Assembly: GCF_024707525.1 (NCBI RefSeq)
Contig: NZ_CP062231.1
Location: 682,001 to 746,000 of the forward strand
Direction: 5' to 3'
From: Rhizobium sp. TH2
GTDB taxonomy: Bacteria; Pseudomonadota; Alphaproteobacteria; Rhizobiales; Rhizobiaceae
Length of the DNA stretch: 64,000 bases
Made by a program: the position numbers and the translations under genes. Below the pieces are notes generated by a model, which saw only the letters and a program-made list of their open reading frames with translations, had not been told where the DNA came from and ran no database searches. Position 1 is the stretch's first letter; each line of letters begins with the position of its first letter. Shown piece after piece: positions 18,938 to 29,606 of this stretch.

Positions 18938-19495
18938 CTACGGTTGGTAGCGATAGAAGTGCATTCTCGTGTCGCCGAAGGAACGGCTGTCGAGGAGACG
19001 ATATTCCGCTCCCGGCGAAGGATCAACACTCGCACGCTCTTCGAGGATGGCCAGCGCGCCCGGCACCAGCCAGCCGCCCTTGTGGCACTGCCCGAAAGCG
19101 GTTTCGCCAAGGCCTTTCTCGTAAGGCGGATCGGCGAACAGGAAATGGAACGGCTGCATCGTGCCCGGCTGGCCGAGATCGGTGGCGTCGCGGCGGAAGA
19201 TGCGTGCGCGTCCCTGCAGGCCGAGCGCCTCGATATTGGTGCGCAGCAGGCCACGCCCCTCGACCGAGGTTTCCACGAACAGCGCCTGGGATGCGCCGCG
19301 CGACAGCGCCTCCAGCCCGACCGCGCCGGTGCCGGCGAAGCAATCGAACACGCGCGTGCCATCGAGCGCCTCCGGATAGGAGTGGCTCAGGATGTTGAAC
19401 AGGCTTTCGCGCGTCCGGTCCGTGGTCGGGCGGATGTCCTGGCTCTTCGGTGCGGCAAGGGGCCGGCCCTTGAACTCACCGCCGACGATCCGCAC
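18938..19495 (-). CDS. rsmD: 16S rRNA (guanine(966)-N(2))-methyltransferase RsmD
   Basis: A 185-residue SAM-dependent methyltransferase of the 30S subunit. It has [11 protein letters not shown] at the N-terminus, '[15 protein letters not shown]', the SAM loop '[19 protein letters not shown]' and the catalytic motif FADPPYEKG. The start is taken as GTG at 19493-19495, which gives the family's usual N-terminus. It overlaps the end of the upstream rluB gene by 20 bp, indicating translational coupling. Confidence 0.93.
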   Translation of the reverse strand: MRIVGGEFKGRPLAAPKSQDIRPTTDRTRESLFNILSHSYPEALDGTRVFDCFAGTGAVGLEALSRGASQALFVETSVEGRGLLRTNIEALGLQGRARIFRRDATDLGQPGTMQPFHFLFADPPYEKGLGETAFGQCHKGGWLVPGALAILEERASVDPSPGAEYRLLDSRSFGDTRMHFYRYQP

Positions 19496-21353
19496 CGCGA
19501 CCTGGTCCCTTGCTGCCAGCGCCCGGGCCCTTGCGCGGTCCATCGCCGCGCGGCTTATCCGAACGAGGTTTGTCCGAACGTGGCTTGTCGCTGTCACCGG
19601 CACGCGCCGGGCGTCCCGAATATGGACGCTTGGGGCGCTCGTCGCCACGGCCTGCACTGTCAGCACGCGGTGCGCTGGAACGCGGGCGCTCCGAGCGCGG
19701 CTTCTCATCATCGCCAGCACGCGCTGGGCGCCCGGAATACGGGCGCTTCGGACGATCGTCACCTGACGATGCGCGGTCAGTGGTGAACGAACGTACGGGA
19801 CGACGCGCCGGGCGTTCACCATCTGCGCGTTCTTCGCGCGGCTTGCGGCCCTCGAACTTGCGTTCGCCGCGCTCACCATCCTCGCGCGAGGTGCGGGCGA
19901 AGGGCTTGGCTGGTCTGCCGGCACGATCCGGCCTGTCGGCGCGGGCCTTGCGCACTGGGGCCTCGGCCGTGTCGGCGCCATCTGTCTTGAGCTTCAGCAC
20001 GCGGCGCCTTGGATTTGTCGCGGTCTCCTCGGCTGCTGCCTTCGTCTTCTTAGGTGCGACGGGCCGGGCGCCGGGTGCCATCCACACATTGGCGGTGCGG
20101 CTCGAGCCAAGCGGCAGGCGCTTCTGCTTCTTGTCCTCGGGCTTGCCGCCCCGGCGATCACCGCGATCACCGCGCTCTCCACGATCGCGATCTCGGTCCT
20201 TGGAGAACTTGCCTTCCGGCTTCTTTGTGTCGATGCGCGCGAGGTCGCGTTCGCGGCGGTCATCGCGGCTTTCGCGGCGCGGGCGCTCGCCGGCACTCCA
20301 TTCGCGGGCGGCAGGCTCTTCCTTGGGTTCGGGCGGCGCGTTGAAGATCGGCGCTTCGAAATTGGCATTCGCCTCTTCGATCAGGCGGGGGCCGAGCTGT
20401 TCGCGCAGCGTCCGGCTCTTGACCTCGACGACTTCGCCATCGTTGAGTTCGCCGAGCTGGAACGGGCCATAGGAAATGCGGATCAGGCGGTTGACGTCGA
20501 GGCCGAGCGCGCCGAGCACGTTCTTGATCTCGCGGTTCTTGCCTTCGCGCAGACCCATCGTGATCCACACATTGTGGCCCTGCTCGCGGTCGAGCGTCGC
20601 CTCGATCGCGCCATAGAGCACGCCATCGACGGCCATGCCATCTTTGAGGCTGTCGAGCTTTTCCTGGGTGATCTCGCCATACGCGCGTACACGGTAGCGG
20701 CGCAGCCAGCCGGTCGAGGGCAATTCCAGCATGCGCGCCAGCCCGCCATCATTGGTGAGCAGCAGCAGGCCTTCGGTATTGATGTCGAGACGGCCGACCG
20801 AAATGACTCGCGGCAGGTCCTTGGGCAGGTTGTCGAAGACCGTGGGGCGACCCTCGGGATCGAAGTTCGTCGTCACCAGGCCCATCGGCTTGTAATAGAT
20901 CCAGAGACGCGTGCGCTCGATCGCGCCGATGACCTGTCCGTCGACCTCTATCCGGTCCTGCGGCGTACAGTTGACCGCCGGGCTTTCCAGCGTCTTGCCG
21001 TTGAGCTTGACGCGGCCCTCCATGATCATCCGCTCGCAGTCGCGGCGCGATGCCACGCCGGCGCGGGCCATGATCTTGGAAATACGCTCGCCTTCGCCCA
21101 CCACGGCGAGATGATCCGGGTTCTTGGCAGCAGGCGCCCTGGGCTTGGCGCCGAAGCTTTTCTTGGCGCCGCCAAAATCCTTCTTTTCACCAAAGGGCTT
21201 CTTGTCGCCGCCGAAGCTTTTCTTCTCGCCATCCCTAGGGAACGGCTTGTCGCCCGAGCGAGCCGGCCTGTCACCTCCGCGCGCGGGCTTTGCACCGTCG
21301 CGGCCGGGGCCGGGTTTGCGTGGCCCGCCGCCGGGTTTCCTCGTGTCTCTCAT
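19476..21353 (-). CDS. rluB: Large-subunit pseudouridine synthase (RluB/RsuA family) with long charged tails
   Basis: A 625-residue protein. After a Lys/Gly/Asp-rich N-terminal tail (about 1-85) come an S4 RNA-binding domain ('[20 protein letters not shown]') and the catalytic domain with Asp in '[18 protein letters not shown]'. The core ends near residue 330. The remaining roughly 290 residues are low-complexity Arg/Asp/Gly/Lys/Pro, with a near-repeat [15 protein letters not shown] seen three times. Such tails are common in alphaproteobacterial members and may aid rRNA or ribosome binding. Confidence 0.92.
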   Translation of the reverse strand: MRDTRKPGGGPRKPGPGRDGAKPARGGDRPARSGDKPFPRDGEKKSFGGDKKPFGEKKDFGGAKKSFGAKPRAPAAKNPDHLAVVGEGERISKIMARAGVASRRDCERMIMEGRVKLNGKTLESPAVNCTPQDRIEVDGQVIGAIERTRLWIYYKPMGLVTTNFDPEGRPTVFDNLPKDLPRVISVGRLDINTEGLLLLTNDGGLARMLELPSTGWLRRYRVRAYGEITQEKLDSLKDGMAVDGVLYGAIEATLDREQGHNVWITMGLREGKNREIKNVLGALGLDVNRLIRISYGPFQLGELNDGEVVEVKSRTLREQLGPRLIEEANANFEAPIFNAPPEPKEEPAAREWSAGERPRRESRDDRRERDLARIDTKKPEGKFSKDRDRDRGERGDRGDRRGGKPEDKKQKRLPLGSSRTANVWMAPGARPVAPKKTKAAAEETATNPRRRVLKLKTDGADTAEAPVRKARADRPDRAGRPAKPFARTSREDGERGERKFEGRKPREERADGERPARRPVRSFTTDRASSGDDRPKRPYSGRPARAGDDEKPRSERPRSSAPRADSAGRGDERPKRPYSGRPARAGDSDKPRSDKPRSDKPRGDGPRKGPGAGSKGPGRGADRRR

Positions 21354-21452
21354 TGTATTTGCCTTTTCTTTGATGTCCTCCTAGAGCCTTTCATTGTTAA
21401 ATGGAAGCAGTTCTGCCAGGACAACTGGTTCGGGTTGAGAGGAAAATACCGC

Positions 21453-21905
21453 GTGACAGGCCCAAATCGCTTCATGATGACCGCTTTGGACGAAGCGAGG
21501 GCGGCCGGAACTCGTGGCGAGGTGCCAATCGGCGCGGTCGTCGTCCGGAATGGCGAGGTCATCGCACGCGCCGGGAACCGCACCCGGGAGTTCAACGATG
21601 CCACCGCGCATGCGGAAATCGTTGCGATTAGAGAGGCCTCGGCGACGCTTGGCGACGAACGGCTGGTGGATGCCGATCTCTATGTGACACTCGAGCCCTG
21701 CACCATGTGCGCCGGCGCCATTTCCTTCGCGCGCATCCGCAGACTCTACTACGGCGCGCAGGATCCAAAGGGCGGGGCGGTGGAAAGCGGCGTGCGGTTT
21801 TACGCGTCGGCGACCTGCCACCATGCGCCGGAAGTCTATTCCGGGATCGCCGAAACGGAGGCAGCCGAAATACTGCGGGAATTCTTCAGGGAAAGGCGCG
21901 ACTGA
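21453..21905 (+). CDS. tadA: tRNA-specific adenosine deaminase TadA
   Basis: A 150-residue zinc deaminase that converts A34 to inosine in tRNA-Arg(ACG). It has the zinc motif HAE (in 'NDATAHAEIVAIREA') and PCTMCAGA, plus 'GEVPIGAVVVRNGEVIARAG'. The GTG at 21453 follows GAGAGGA and gives MTGPNRFMMTALDEA, the expected start; ATG codons at 21474 and 21477 are alternatives. It is divergent from rluB. Confidence 0.94.
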   Translation: MTGPNRFMMTALDEARAAGTRGEVPIGAVVVRNGEVIARAGNRTREFNDATAHAEIVAIREASATLGDERLVDADLYVTLEPCTMCAGAISFARIRRLYYGAQDPKGGAVESGVRFYASATCHHAPEVYSGIAETEAAEILREFFRERRD

Positions 21906-22706
21906 TCAGGCGGCCGAGACGTCGTCTTCCGCGAATTCGCCGAGTTCCACGCGGTTACGCCCGCCGCGCTTGGCCCGATAGAGCTGGCGGTCCGCGTCGC
22001 TCATCGCCTGCCGGGCGCTGAAATGACCCGAGAGATGGACGCCGCCGATGCTGATGCTGACCGGCACGCGACCCCGTTCGCGCTTGATCTCGATTGCCTC
22101 GATGTTGCGGCGGATGGCTTCGGCGACGGCCGAGGCTTCTTCGTCGTCGCTTCCATCAAGAAATATCGCGAATTCCTCGCCGCCGATGCGGCCCCAGAAA
22201 TCGCTGATTCCGGTCGTCGATCCGATGGCCGACGCGATCGCCATCAGGGCCTCGTCGCCCGTCTGGTGTCCGAACGTATCGTTGATCTGCTTGAAATGAT
22301 CGGCATCGGCGAGAAGCAGCGTCCCGGCGCGCCCGTTGGCGGCCGCCCGGTCGAATTCGGCGAAGAACGCCTCGCGGTTGAGACCGCCGGTCATGGCATC
22401 CATGCGAGCCTTTTCCGTCAGCGCCGTGTGGGCCAGCAACAATTCGCGGTGCATCCGGTCGGCGTGAAGATGGAGCGCGGCCAGTTCGTCGCGCGAATTG
22501 CGAAGTTTCTCGCTCTGGTGAAACTGCCAGGCGCTTGCGGGAAAAGAAATGAGCATTGGGCAGGCGAAGCTCATCCACATGCCGATGCCGTCATAGGTGC
22601 CGCCGAGGATGGGCACGATGGACGCCGCGATCAGCACGGACACGCCGGTGCTGACTGCCATGGCAATGAATGCCTTGCCGAGTGTCTGCCTACTGATCAG
22701 GAACAT
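21906..22706 (-). CDS. Membrane-anchored diguanylate cyclase (GGDEF)
   Basis: A 266-residue protein. Two N-terminal transmembrane segments (about residues 10-30 and 38-58) and a coiled-coil linker lead to a GGDEF domain. The active site is GGEEF (in 'WGRIGGEEFAIFL'), an accepted variant, with the 'DADHFKQINDTFGHQTGDEAL' metal/GTP site before it. No clear RxxD inhibitory site is visible. It should make c-di-GMP at the membrane. I chose the ATG at 22706. It meets tadA tail to tail. Confidence 0.88.
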   Translation of the reverse strand: MFLISRQTLGKAFIAMAVSTGVSVLIAASIVPILGGTYDGIGMWMSFACPMLISFPASAWQFHQSEKLRNSRDELAALHLHADRMHRELLLAHTALTEKARMDAMTGGLNREAFFAEFDRAAANGRAGTLLLADADHFKQINDTFGHQTGDEALMAIASAIGSTTGISDFWGRIGGEEFAIFLDGSDDEEASAVAEAIRRNIEAIEIKRERGRVPVSISIGGVHLSGHFSARQAMSDADRQLYRAKRGGRNRVELGEFAEDDVSAA

Positions 22707-22787
22707 GCGGCGTAAGGTAGGGCCACATTGGTTAATGCCATGTGACCATCGCGAGTGCACCCGAAAATTTTGTCCGGCGAAAGCGCT

Positions 22788-23300
22788 CTATGGCGCGCGC
22801 AGACATTTCTGGCCGGAAATGCGGATCAGGCCGGTCTCTTGATATCGCGCCGCAGCTTCCGATACTGCGAGTTTGATCAGACAGCGCCATTCGTCCTCCC
22901 GGTCCGGATTGGGCGTCACCAATGCCGCCTCGACGCCAAACTGCGGCGTGCCATCATGAGGGATGAAATAGGCTTCCGGGCTTATGCCGGCGGTGAAGCG
23001 GATGGTGTAGAGCCATTCCCGGCCGCTGGCGGTCTTGACCCATTTGCCGACGTCATAGGTGTGAACGAGATTGACGATGACATCCGCCCCAGGCCCGAGG
23101 CCCGACTTCGGTGTCAAACCGGCCGCATCGAGAGCCTCGCCCATCGGCGGAACATAGAATTCCGTCAGCCCGCTCTGCGTGCTCGCCATCTCCAACATGT
23201 AGGATTTTCCCTTGAGGGGCGAGGCGGCGAGCGCATTGCTCGTCAGCGCCATAAAGGCAAAAAGCGCGCCTGATAGACCTAAGGCGCGCTTCGACATCAT
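22788..23300 (-). CDS. Exported protein of unknown function
   Basis: A 170-residue protein with a cleavable signal (KRALGLSGALFAFMALTSNALAA, cleavage near residue 25). The mature part contains 'YMLEMASTQSGLTEFYVPPM', 'GADVIVNLVHTYDVGKWVK' and a C-terminal 'GLIRISGQKCL'. I do not recognise a family. The first of two adjacent ATGs (23300, 23297) lies just after the stop of the upstream lipoprotein gene (4-bp gap), so the pair is co-translated. Confidence 0.65.
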   Translation of the reverse strand: MMSKRALGLSGALFAFMALTSNALAASPLKGKSYMLEMASTQSGLTEFYVPPMGEALDAAGLTPKSGLGPGADVIVNLVHTYDVGKWVKTASGREWLYTIRFTAGISPEAYFIPHDGTPQFGVEAALVTPNPDREDEWRCLIKLAVSEAAARYQETGLIRISGQKCLRAP

Positions 23301-23304
23301 CGCA

Positions 23305-23922
23305 TCAATTCCAGAGTTGCCACCACTGGGTGCCGCTACCGGCGATCGCGGCTTCCTTCTTGCGAGCCTTTTCCTTGGCCGCCTCGGATTCGCCGAGATC
23401 GGCGAGCTTCGCCGGATCATCGACCTTGCGGTATTCAAGCGGCGGATCGCTCATGAAGCGGCGCTTGTTCTCGCGGCCATCCTGGATCTTGCGGGCCTCG
23501 CGGAATTCAAGGCGCTGCTGCTCGGGCGACTTGACCTTGCCTTCGGTGACCGAAACCGCGAGCGGCGAACGGTAGCTGCCATTGTCGGCATTCTCGTCAG
23601 CCTCCATCTTGAGACGCTGGCGTGTCTGCTCGGGGCTTTCGAGCCAGGCAGGGTTGTTTTCGGTCGAAGCGAGATCCTTCTGCGGCTCGACGAGCTTGGT
23701 GGGATCAGCGGGCTTCACCAGGGTGCCGCGCGGCTGGTAGGCGAGAGCCTCGGGTTTCTTCTTCGGCGTGATGGACATGGCATCGCCGAGGTCATCGACC
23801 AGCTGTTCACCAGAGGACTTGTCGGTGCCGTAGGTCGGACCCATGCAGCTCGACGCGCCGAAGGCTACGCCCAAAAGCACGACCAAGGTGCCCACGCGAT
23901 ACATTCCTGTCATTCCGTCCAA
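23305..23922 (-). CDS. Putative lipoprotein, alphaproteobacterial conserved
   Basis: A 205-residue protein whose N-terminal hydrophobic stretch ends in a lipobox (GASSC, Cys about 26). The mature chain is hydrophilic and rich in Lys, Glu, Pro and Arg, ends in GTQWWQLWN, and has no obvious catalytic motif. Its position just downstream of ileS and upstream of another exported protein suggests an envelope function. Internal ATGs at codons 4 and 7 are alternative starts. Confidence 0.65.
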   Translation of the reverse strand: MDGMTGMYRVGTLVVLLGVAFGASSCMGPTYGTDKSSGEQLVDDLGDAMSITPKKKPEALAYQPRGTLVKPADPTKLVEPQKDLASTENNPAWLESPEQTRQRLKMEADENADNGSYRSPLAVSVTEGKVKSPEQQRLEFREARKIQDGRENKRRFMSDPPLEYRKVDDPAKLADLGESEAAKEKARKKEAAIAGSGTQWWQLWN

Positions 23923-24044
23923 GCCCTTCCGGCGATGTCAGTAAAAGTTAACAACCCATTCATGCGGTGCCGCAGAAATCCGGCCATTTTCAGGCGCTTT
24001 TACCGAAGATACCGCAAAAGTGCAAACGATTCCAAAATGCGACA

Positions 24045-24070
24045 TGCCCCGCATCGGGCAATGCGGGGCA
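24045..24070 (-). terminator. Probable rho-independent terminator after ileS
   Basis: A perfect 10-bp stem, TGCCCCGCAT / ATGCGGGGCA, with a 6-base loop lies 54 bp past the ileS stop. On the minus strand it is followed by a moderately T-rich run. It separates ileS from the envelope-protein pair. Confidence 0.55.
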
Positions 24071-24124
24071 ACGTGTTGCAGAAACGCTCGAATATCAGGC
24101 ACTGAAAGCCGGCATTCCTGTGGA

Positions 24125-27100
24125 TCAGGCGGCCTTGAGTGCCGCAAGTTCCCTCAAGGCGCGGGCGTCGCGCGCCGAGACATCCGGGTATTCACGGTCC
24201 GACCCGACATCCCTGGTGATGCGCCAGGAGCGGGCACATTTGATGCCCTCGGCGAGAGCAGGGACAACAGCGACATTTGCGACATCCTCGGCACGGAAGG
24301 CACCAACTGGACCGGCGCCGTCGATGATCGTGATATCCGACGTGATGCAGATCTCGGCGAAATCGAGACCGGCTAGCGCCGACAGCAGCGCTGAGTCCGA
24401 GATATGGACGACCGGGGCGGCCTCAAGCGATGAGCCGATGCGCTTGTCCTTGCGCTCGATTTCCAAGGCACCGGTAACCGCGCGGCGCACGGTGCGGATT
24501 TTCTTCCACTTCTCCGCCACCGCATCATTCCTCCAGTTCGCCGGGATAACCGGGAACTGTTCGAGATGCACGGACACCGCCGACGGGTCCCGCGACAGCC
24601 AGGCTTCTTCGGTGGTAAACGGCATCATCGGCGCGAACCACAGCACAAGGCAATCAAACAGCTTGCGGATGACGAAGAGCGCCGCACGGCGCTTGTCGCT
24701 CGACGGCGCATCGCAATAGAGCGCATCCTTGCGGATGTCGAAATAGAAGGCCGAGAGCTCGACATTGGCGAAATCCGTCAATGCGCGGGCGATCTTCTTG
24801 AAGTCGAATTCGTCATAGCCGGAGCGGACCAGCTGATCGAGTTCCGCCAGCCGGTGCAGCACGAGCTTTTCGAGTTCGGGCAGATCGGCATAGGCTATCT
24901 CGTCACCATGATCGTGCGCCAGCGTGCCGAGCATCCAGCGCACCGTGTTGCGGATCTTGCGATAGGCATCGACATTGGTCTGGATGATCGCCTTGCCGAC
25001 CCGGAGGTCCTCGGCATAGTCCGATGTCATCACCCAGAGCCGCAGGATATCGGCGCCGGCATCCTTCATCACGTCCTGGGGCGCGGTGACATTGCCCTTG
25101 GACTTCGACATTTTCTCGCCCTTCTCGTCCATGATGAAGCCGTGCGTCACCACGGCATCATAGGGCGCGCGGCCTCGCGTGGCGCAGCTTTCGAGCAGGG
25201 AGGAGTGGAACCAGCCGCGATGCTGGTCGGAGCCTTCGAGATAGACATCGGCCGGCCATTTGAGGTCGGGACGGTCCTCGAGCGTGAATGTATGGGTCGA
25301 GCCCGAGTCGAACCAGACATCGAGGATATCGGTGACCATCTGCCACTGTTCGCCATCATGCGCGTTGCCGAGGAAGCGCTCCTTGGCGCCGGCGGCGAAC
25401 CAGGCATCGGCGCCTTCCGCTTCGAAGGCTTCGAGGATACGTCTGTTGACGGTCTCGTCTTGCAGCACGTTGCCCTTGGCGTCGGCGAAGACGCAGATCG
25501 GCACGCCCCAGGCGCGCTGGCGGGACAGGACCCAATCCGGGCGCTGCTCGATCATCGCACGCAGCCGGTTCTGGCCGGCGGCGGGAACGAAGCGGGTCCG
25601 ATCAATCGCGTTGAGGGCCAAATTCCGCAAAGTTACGGGTTTGCCAAGTAGACCAAGGTTGACTGCTTGTTCCTTAAAGCCTTCATTCTCAAGAAGAAAT
25701 CTTGCGGCGCCACCTTCCTCAAGTTCAAATTCTCGATCCATATAGACGAACCATTGCGGCGTATTGCGGAAGATGACCGGCTTCTTGGAGCGCCAGCTAT
25801 GCGGATATTCGTGCTTCAGCCGGCCGCGCGCGAAGAGCGCATTATGGGCGATCAGCTGCGAGATGACGCGGCTGTTGGCATCGCCCTTCTTGCCGTTGTC
25901 GTCGATGACGCGAGCAGCACCGCTCTCGGCATCCGGGCCGAATCCAGGCGCATCCTCGGTGAGGAAGCCGCCATCATCGACAGTGAAGGGGATTTTGGAC
26001 GAGATGCCGCGTGCTTCGAGTTCGCGGGCGTGATGCATCCAGATCTCGAAGTCGTCGCGGCCATGGCCCGGGGCGGTGTGCACGAAGCCGGTGCCGGCAT
26101 CGTCGGTGACGTGGTCGCCGTCGAGGAGGGGAATGGTGAATTCGTAGCCGCCGCCGAGGCCCTTGAAGGGGTGGGCGCAGATCATGCCTTCGAAGATACC
26201 CCAAGGCACAATATCGATGAATTTCAGGGTGACCTTTGCTTTGGCCGCGCACTCCTCAGCCAAACGTTTAGCAAAGATCAACCTCTCGCCCGGTCGAGGA
26301 CCAAAGTCGTTCTCGGCTGCAGCGACCTCGTACAATCCGTACTCGACCCTCTTAGAGAAAGAGATGGCGCGATTGCCAGGAATTGTCCAAGGGGTCGTGG
26401 TCCAGATGACCACTGAGCTGTCTTTCAGATAGTCGAAATCACCCGCGACGACAGCACCACTAACCGTATCCCCGTCGCTGGATAGATTCCCTATCGTGTT
26501 AAAGCCCTCCGGAACGGAGATATTCGCTACCGGAAACTTCACCCAGATCGTATCGCTCTCATATTCCTGATACTCGACCTCGGCCTCGGCCAGCGCCGTG
26601 CGCTCGACCACGCTCCACATGATCGGCTTCGAGCCGCGATAGAGCTGGCCGCTCATCGCGATCTTGATCAGTTCGCCGGCGATGCGCGATTCCGCGTGGA
26701 AATTCATCGTCGTATAGGGGCGCTCGAAATCGCCCTCGATGCCGAGGCGCTTGAATTCGGCCGACTGGATATCGATCCAGTTCTGCGCGAAATCGCGGCA
26801 TTCCTTGCGGAATTCGTTGACCGGAACCTCGTTCTTGTCCTTGCCCTTGGCGCGATAAGCTTCCTCGATCTTCCACTCGATCGGCAGGCCGTGGCAATCC
26901 CAGCCCGGCACGTAGTTGGCGTCATAGCCGCGCATCTGGAACGAGCGGGTGATGACATCCTTCAGCACCTTGTTGAGCGCGTGGCCGATATGGATGTTGC
27001 CGTTGGCATAGGGCGGGCCGTCATGCAGGACGAACTTTTCGCGGCCGGCGGCGGAAGCGCGGAGCTTCTTGTAAAGCTCCATCTTCTGCCACTTGGCGAC

Positions 27101-27202
27101 GAGTTCGGGCTCCTTCTGCGGCAGGCCGGCGCGCATCGGAAAATCCGTCTGCGGCAGGTAAAGCGTTGCGGAATAATCGTTCTTTTGGGTGGCTTCGTTC
27201 AT
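24125..27202 (-). CDS. ileS: Isoleucyl-tRNA synthetase
   Basis: A 1025-residue class I aminoacyl-tRNA synthetase. HIGH is at residues 71-74 (GNIHIGHAL), the editing domain has '[18 protein letters not shown]' and '[17 protein letters not shown]', and KMSKS is near residue 697. The C-terminal zinc motif is degenerate ('KCARSW' then '[12 protein letters not shown]'), which I recall as usual in rhizobia. It seems longer than typical rhizobial IleS because of extra segments around DNA 26440-26560 and 25640-25740. These are more AT-rich with different codon choice. Essential housekeeping gene. Confidence 0.97.
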   Translation of the reverse strand: MNEATQKNDYSATLYLPQTDFPMRAGLPQKEPELVAKWQKMELYKKLRASAAGREKFVLHDGPPYANGNIHIGHALNKVLKDVITRSFQMRGYDANYVPGWDCHGLPIEWKIEEAYRAKGKDKNEVPVNEFRKECRDFAQNWIDIQSAEFKRLGIEGDFERPYTTMNFHAESRIAGELIKIAMSGQLYRGSKPIMWSVVERTALAEAEVEYQEYESDTIWVKFPVANISVPEGFNTIGNLSSDGDTVSGAVVAGDFDYLKDSSVVIWTTTPWTIPGNRAISFSKRVEYGLYEVAAAENDFGPRPGERLIFAKRLAEECAAKAKVTLKFIDIVPWGIFEGMICAHPFKGLGGGYEFTIPLLDGDHVTDDAGTGFVHTAPGHGRDDFEIWMHHARELEARGISSKIPFTVDDGGFLTEDAPGFGPDAESGAARVIDDNGKKGDANSRVISQLIAHNALFARGRLKHEYPHSWRSKKPVIFRNTPQWFVYMDREFELEEGGAARFLLENEGFKEQAVNLGLLGKPVTLRNLALNAIDRTRFVPAAGQNRLRAMIEQRPDWVLSRQRAWGVPICVFADAKGNVLQDETVNRRILEAFEAEGADAWFAAGAKERFLGNAHDGEQWQMVTDILDVWFDSGSTHTFTLEDRPDLKWPADVYLEGSDQHRGWFHSSLLESCATRGRAPYDAVVTHGFIMDEKGEKMSKSKGNVTAPQDVMKDAGADILRLWVMTSDYAEDLRVGKAIIQTNVDAYRKIRNTVRWMLGTLAHDHGDEIAYADLPELEKLVLHRLAELDQLVRSGYDEFDFKKIARALTDFANVELSAFYFDIRKDALYCDAPSSDKRRAALFVIRKLFDCLVLWFAPMMPFTTEEAWLSRDPSAVSVHLEQFPVIPANWRNDAVAEKWKKIRTVRRAVTGALEIERKDKRIGSSLEAAPVVHISDSALLSALAGLDFAEICITSDITIIDGAGPVGAFRAEDVANVAVVPALAEGIKCARSWRITRDVGSDREYPDVSARDARALRELAALKAA

Positions 27203-27425
27203 TTGAGGACCATTTCGGCAGGCGCGGCTCAGCTAGCGCGCAAATTTCGGAAATCGTGTGTGATCGGCTTTATAGGCGAAACGCCTCAAGTCCCGGACCT
27301 TCGCTCCCGCCAATCAGGCGGCGAAGGCCGGGCTTATAATTCGGGAAATGAACAATAGCCGTATCGTGCGCATATCGGCGCGGTACTTAGAGGGTTTTGG
27401 CGCGGAAGAAAAGGCTTTTCATGCG
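27203..27425. other. Intergenic region upstream of ileS
   Basis: 223 bp between ileS and the AraC gene, both on the minus strand. It should hold the ileS promoter. A GC-rich imperfect hairpin at about 27298-27328 (CCTTCG...CGAAGG) may end transcription of the AraC gene upstream. No gene is seen. Confidence 0.45.
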
Positions 27426-28316
27426 TCAACCGGCACGCAATGCCAGCGCCGCCCAACGCCCCGGCGTCATCCCGTACGCCTTCTTGAAATGCCGGGAAAA
27501 ATGCGCCTGGTCGGCAAAACCGGTGTCGGCCGCGATATCGGCGAGGGGCTGGCCGAGCGAGATGCGTTCGCGAGCGCTCGCCAGCCGGCGCATCAGGAGG
27601 TAGCGGTGCGGGCTGGTGCCGAATTGGCGGCGGAACTGGCGGGCGATGGTGAAACGGTCGAGGCCGGCGACATCTTCCAATTCGCCGGAACTCACCTGGT
27701 CGAAGCGGTTGGCATCGAGATAATCGCGAACGGCGTGAAGATGTTTGACCGGCGCCGCGCCGGCTTTCGGGCCACGCTCATGTGCCAGCCTCAGGAGAAT
27801 CGGCGCCAGGTCGGCCACGAAGCCGTCGATCTGCAGGCTTGAGAACTGTGCGTCATTCATGTCGAGAATCGAAAGCGAAAGCCGCTGCAATTCGGGGTCC
27901 TCGACCACCGGCGTCGATACGAAGGGCAACGTTTCGCCGAGCGGCGCGAGTGCTTCGGCGAGAAGCGCCGGATCGAGATAGAACATCCGGTAATGCAAGC
28001 CTGTCTCGTCGCCGGCCGCGCCGTCATGCACTTCGTCGGGATGCAGGATGATGCATTTGCCTGATGTGGATATGCGCCTGGCGCCGCGATAGTTGAAGGT
28101 CTGGACACCTTCCAGCGTTACGCCGATGCCGTAGGTATCGTGGCGGTGCGGCTCGTAGGTGTAGCGCGAGATCGTGACGTCTATGCGTTCAAGGCCCGAT
28201 ATCCCGGCATCGTGGATGATGTGGTCGCCGCTTGCATCCTCGCACAAACGTTCAAGACCCCTTGGCCCTGCCTGTCCTAATTCCCGCGTCACGTCAGGTT
28301 TCATCGGAGGAAGCAT
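27426..28316 (-). CDS. AraC family transcriptional regulator
   Basis: A 296-residue regulator. The N-terminal cupin-like sensor has 'YTYEPHRHDTYGIGVTLEGVQTF' and 'ILHPDEVHDG'. The C-terminal double helix-turn-helix has 'DVAGLDRFTIARQFRRQFG' and 'IAADTGFADQAHFSRHFKKA'. It is divergent from the DUF2000 gene (2-bp gap by the starts chosen), so it probably controls that gene and itself. The ATG at codon 5 (28304) is an alternative start. Confidence 0.9.
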   Translation of the reverse strand: MLPPMKPDVTRELGQAGPRGLERLCEDASGDHIIHDAGISGLERIDVTISRYTYEPHRHDTYGIGVTLEGVQTFNYRGARRISTSGKCIILHPDEVHDGAAGDETGLHYRMFYLDPALLAEALAPLGETLPFVSTPVVEDPELQRLSLSILDMNDAQFSSLQIDGFVADLAPILLRLAHERGPKAGAAPVKHLHAVRDYLDANRFDQVSSGELEDVAGLDRFTIARQFRRQFGTSPHRYLLMRRLASARERISLGQPLADIAADTGFADQAHFSRHFKKAYGMTPGRWAALALRAG

Positions 28317-28318
28317 CC

Positions 28319-28726
28319 TTGTTCGACACCAAGATAGTGGTCATGCTTCGCGACGATCTCAAGCCCTGGCAGGAACTGAATGTCACGGCCTTCCTGATGA
28401 CGGGCATCGCGGCGCAGTCACCCACCCTCATCGGTGAGCCCTATCGCGACCGCGCCGGCCATGTTTACAATCCGATGAGCATCCGGCCCGTCGTCGTGTT
28501 GTCGGCCAGTGCCGAGACGATGGCGAGCGCGCATCGCAAGTGCCTCGAACGCGACATCATCGCCTCAGCCTATATCGAGGAGATGTTCGCGACCGGGCAT
28601 GACACCGCCAATCGCGCTGTCTTCGCGGAATATGCGCCGGATGATGCGAAGATGGTCGGGCTGGCCTTCCGCGCGCCGAAGAAGACCGCCGACAAGATCA
28701 GCAAGGGGGCGAAGATGCATGCCTAG
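28319..28726 (+). CDS. DUF2000 family protein
   Basis: A 135-residue protein: FDTKIVVMLRDDLKPWQELN, 'SIRPVVVLSASAETMASAHR' and 'ERDIIASAYIEEMFATGHD'. The family is thought to be peptidyl-tRNA-hydrolase-like, with no firm function. The start is set at TTG (28319-28321) because GGAGGA lies 7-8 bp before it. It is divergent from the AraC regulator and overlaps the convergent YeeE gene by 4 bp. Confidence 0.75.
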   Translation: MFDTKIVVMLRDDLKPWQELNVTAFLMTGIAAQSPTLIGEPYRDRAGHVYNPMSIRPVVVLSASAETMASAHRKCLERDIIASAYIEEMFATGHDTANRAVFAEYAPDDAKMVGLAFRAPKKTADKISKGAKMHA

Positions 28727-29178
28727 CCGGAGGCCGTGACCTCCGCCGCGCGCGCCCGGTCGTTCAGGATGCCGCTGGCCGTGCGGGCGAGCAGCATTCC
28801 GGTGATCATCGCGGCGAGAAAGATGAAAATGCTGTTGTCCACGAGGCCGATCACCGGAATGGCGCCGCCTGGGCAGAAGCCGACAATGCCCCAGCCGATG
28901 CCGAAAACGGCCGAGCCGCCGACCAGCCGTGCGTCTATGGTGCTGCGCGTGGGAAGACTGAAGGCCAGTTCCAGCACGGGCTTCTGGCGGCGGCGGAAAA
29001 TCAGCGCATAGCCGGGCAGCGCCGCGGCGAGTGCGCCGGCCATGACGAAGGCGAGGCTGGGGTCCCAGGTGCCGGCGAGATCGAAGAAATTCTGCACCTT
29101 GGCCGGATTGCCCATGCCCGAGATTGCGATACCGATGCCGAACACGGCGCCGATGAGGAGGGCGGAGAGATATTTCAT
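28723..29178 (-). CDS. YeeE/YedE family membrane protein, second half of split transporter
   Basis: A 151-residue protein with four hydrophobic segments and the sulfur-transport signature 'GWGIVGFCPGGAIP' (Cys in a membrane-embedded GFCPG). Single-chain YeeE transporters take up thiosulfate or related sulfur species through conserved Cys residues. Here the two halves are separate genes, 11 bp apart. The C-terminus lies in the cytoplasm by charge. Confidence 0.85.
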   Translation of the reverse strand: MKYLSALLIGAVFGIGIAISGMGNPAKVQNFFDLAGTWDPSLAFVMAGALAAALPGYALIFRRRQKPVLELAFSLPTRSTIDARLVGGSAVFGIGWGIVGFCPGGAIPVIGLVDNSIFIFLAAMITGMLLARTASGILNDRARAAEVTASG

Positions 29179-29189
29179 AGGTGCTCTCC

Positions 29190-29606
29190 TCAGAATACGT
29201 GGCGGATCAGGAAGACGGTGACCAGCGCGGTCGCCATGAAGGTCAGCGTCGCCACGAAAGAGCGCGGCGACAGCCGGGCCATGCCGCAGACGCCATGGCC
29301 GGATGGGCAGCCGTTTCCGAAGGTCACGCCGATGCCGACGATCAGTCCACCAACGACGAGTGCCGTCGGTCCCGCCGGGACGAAAAAATCGATCGGTCCT
29401 GCCAATGCCATATAGATCGCCGGCCCAATGACGGCGCCGGTGAGGAACGCCACACGCCATTGCCAGTCGATCGAAAAGGGCGGCAGCAGCCCGCCGAGCA
29501 CGCCGCTCAGGCCGGCGATACGGCCGTGAAACGCCATCAGCAAGACGGCTGACAGGCCGATCAGCAGGCCGCCAGCCATGGACGTCCATGGAGTGAAGTC
29601 CGTCAT
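29190..29606 (-). CDS. YeeE/YedE family membrane protein, first half of split transporter
   Basis: A 138-residue membrane protein with about four transmembrane helices and the motif GNGCPSGHGVCGMARLSPRS (about residues 96-115), which holds the conserved Cys pair and Arg. It precedes its partner on the same strand and the two should assemble. An AT-rich stretch at about 29622-29650 just upstream may hold the promoter and operator. In related loci a sulfide-responsive ArsR-type repressor controls such pairs, but none is present here. Confidence 0.85.
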   Translation of the reverse strand: MTDFTPWTSMAGGLLIGLSAVLLMAFHGRIAGLSGVLGGLLPPFSIDWQWRVAFLTGAVIGPAIYMALAGPIDFFVPAGPTALVVGGLIVGIGVTFGNGCPSGHGVCGMARLSPRSFVATLTFMATALVTVFLIRHVF

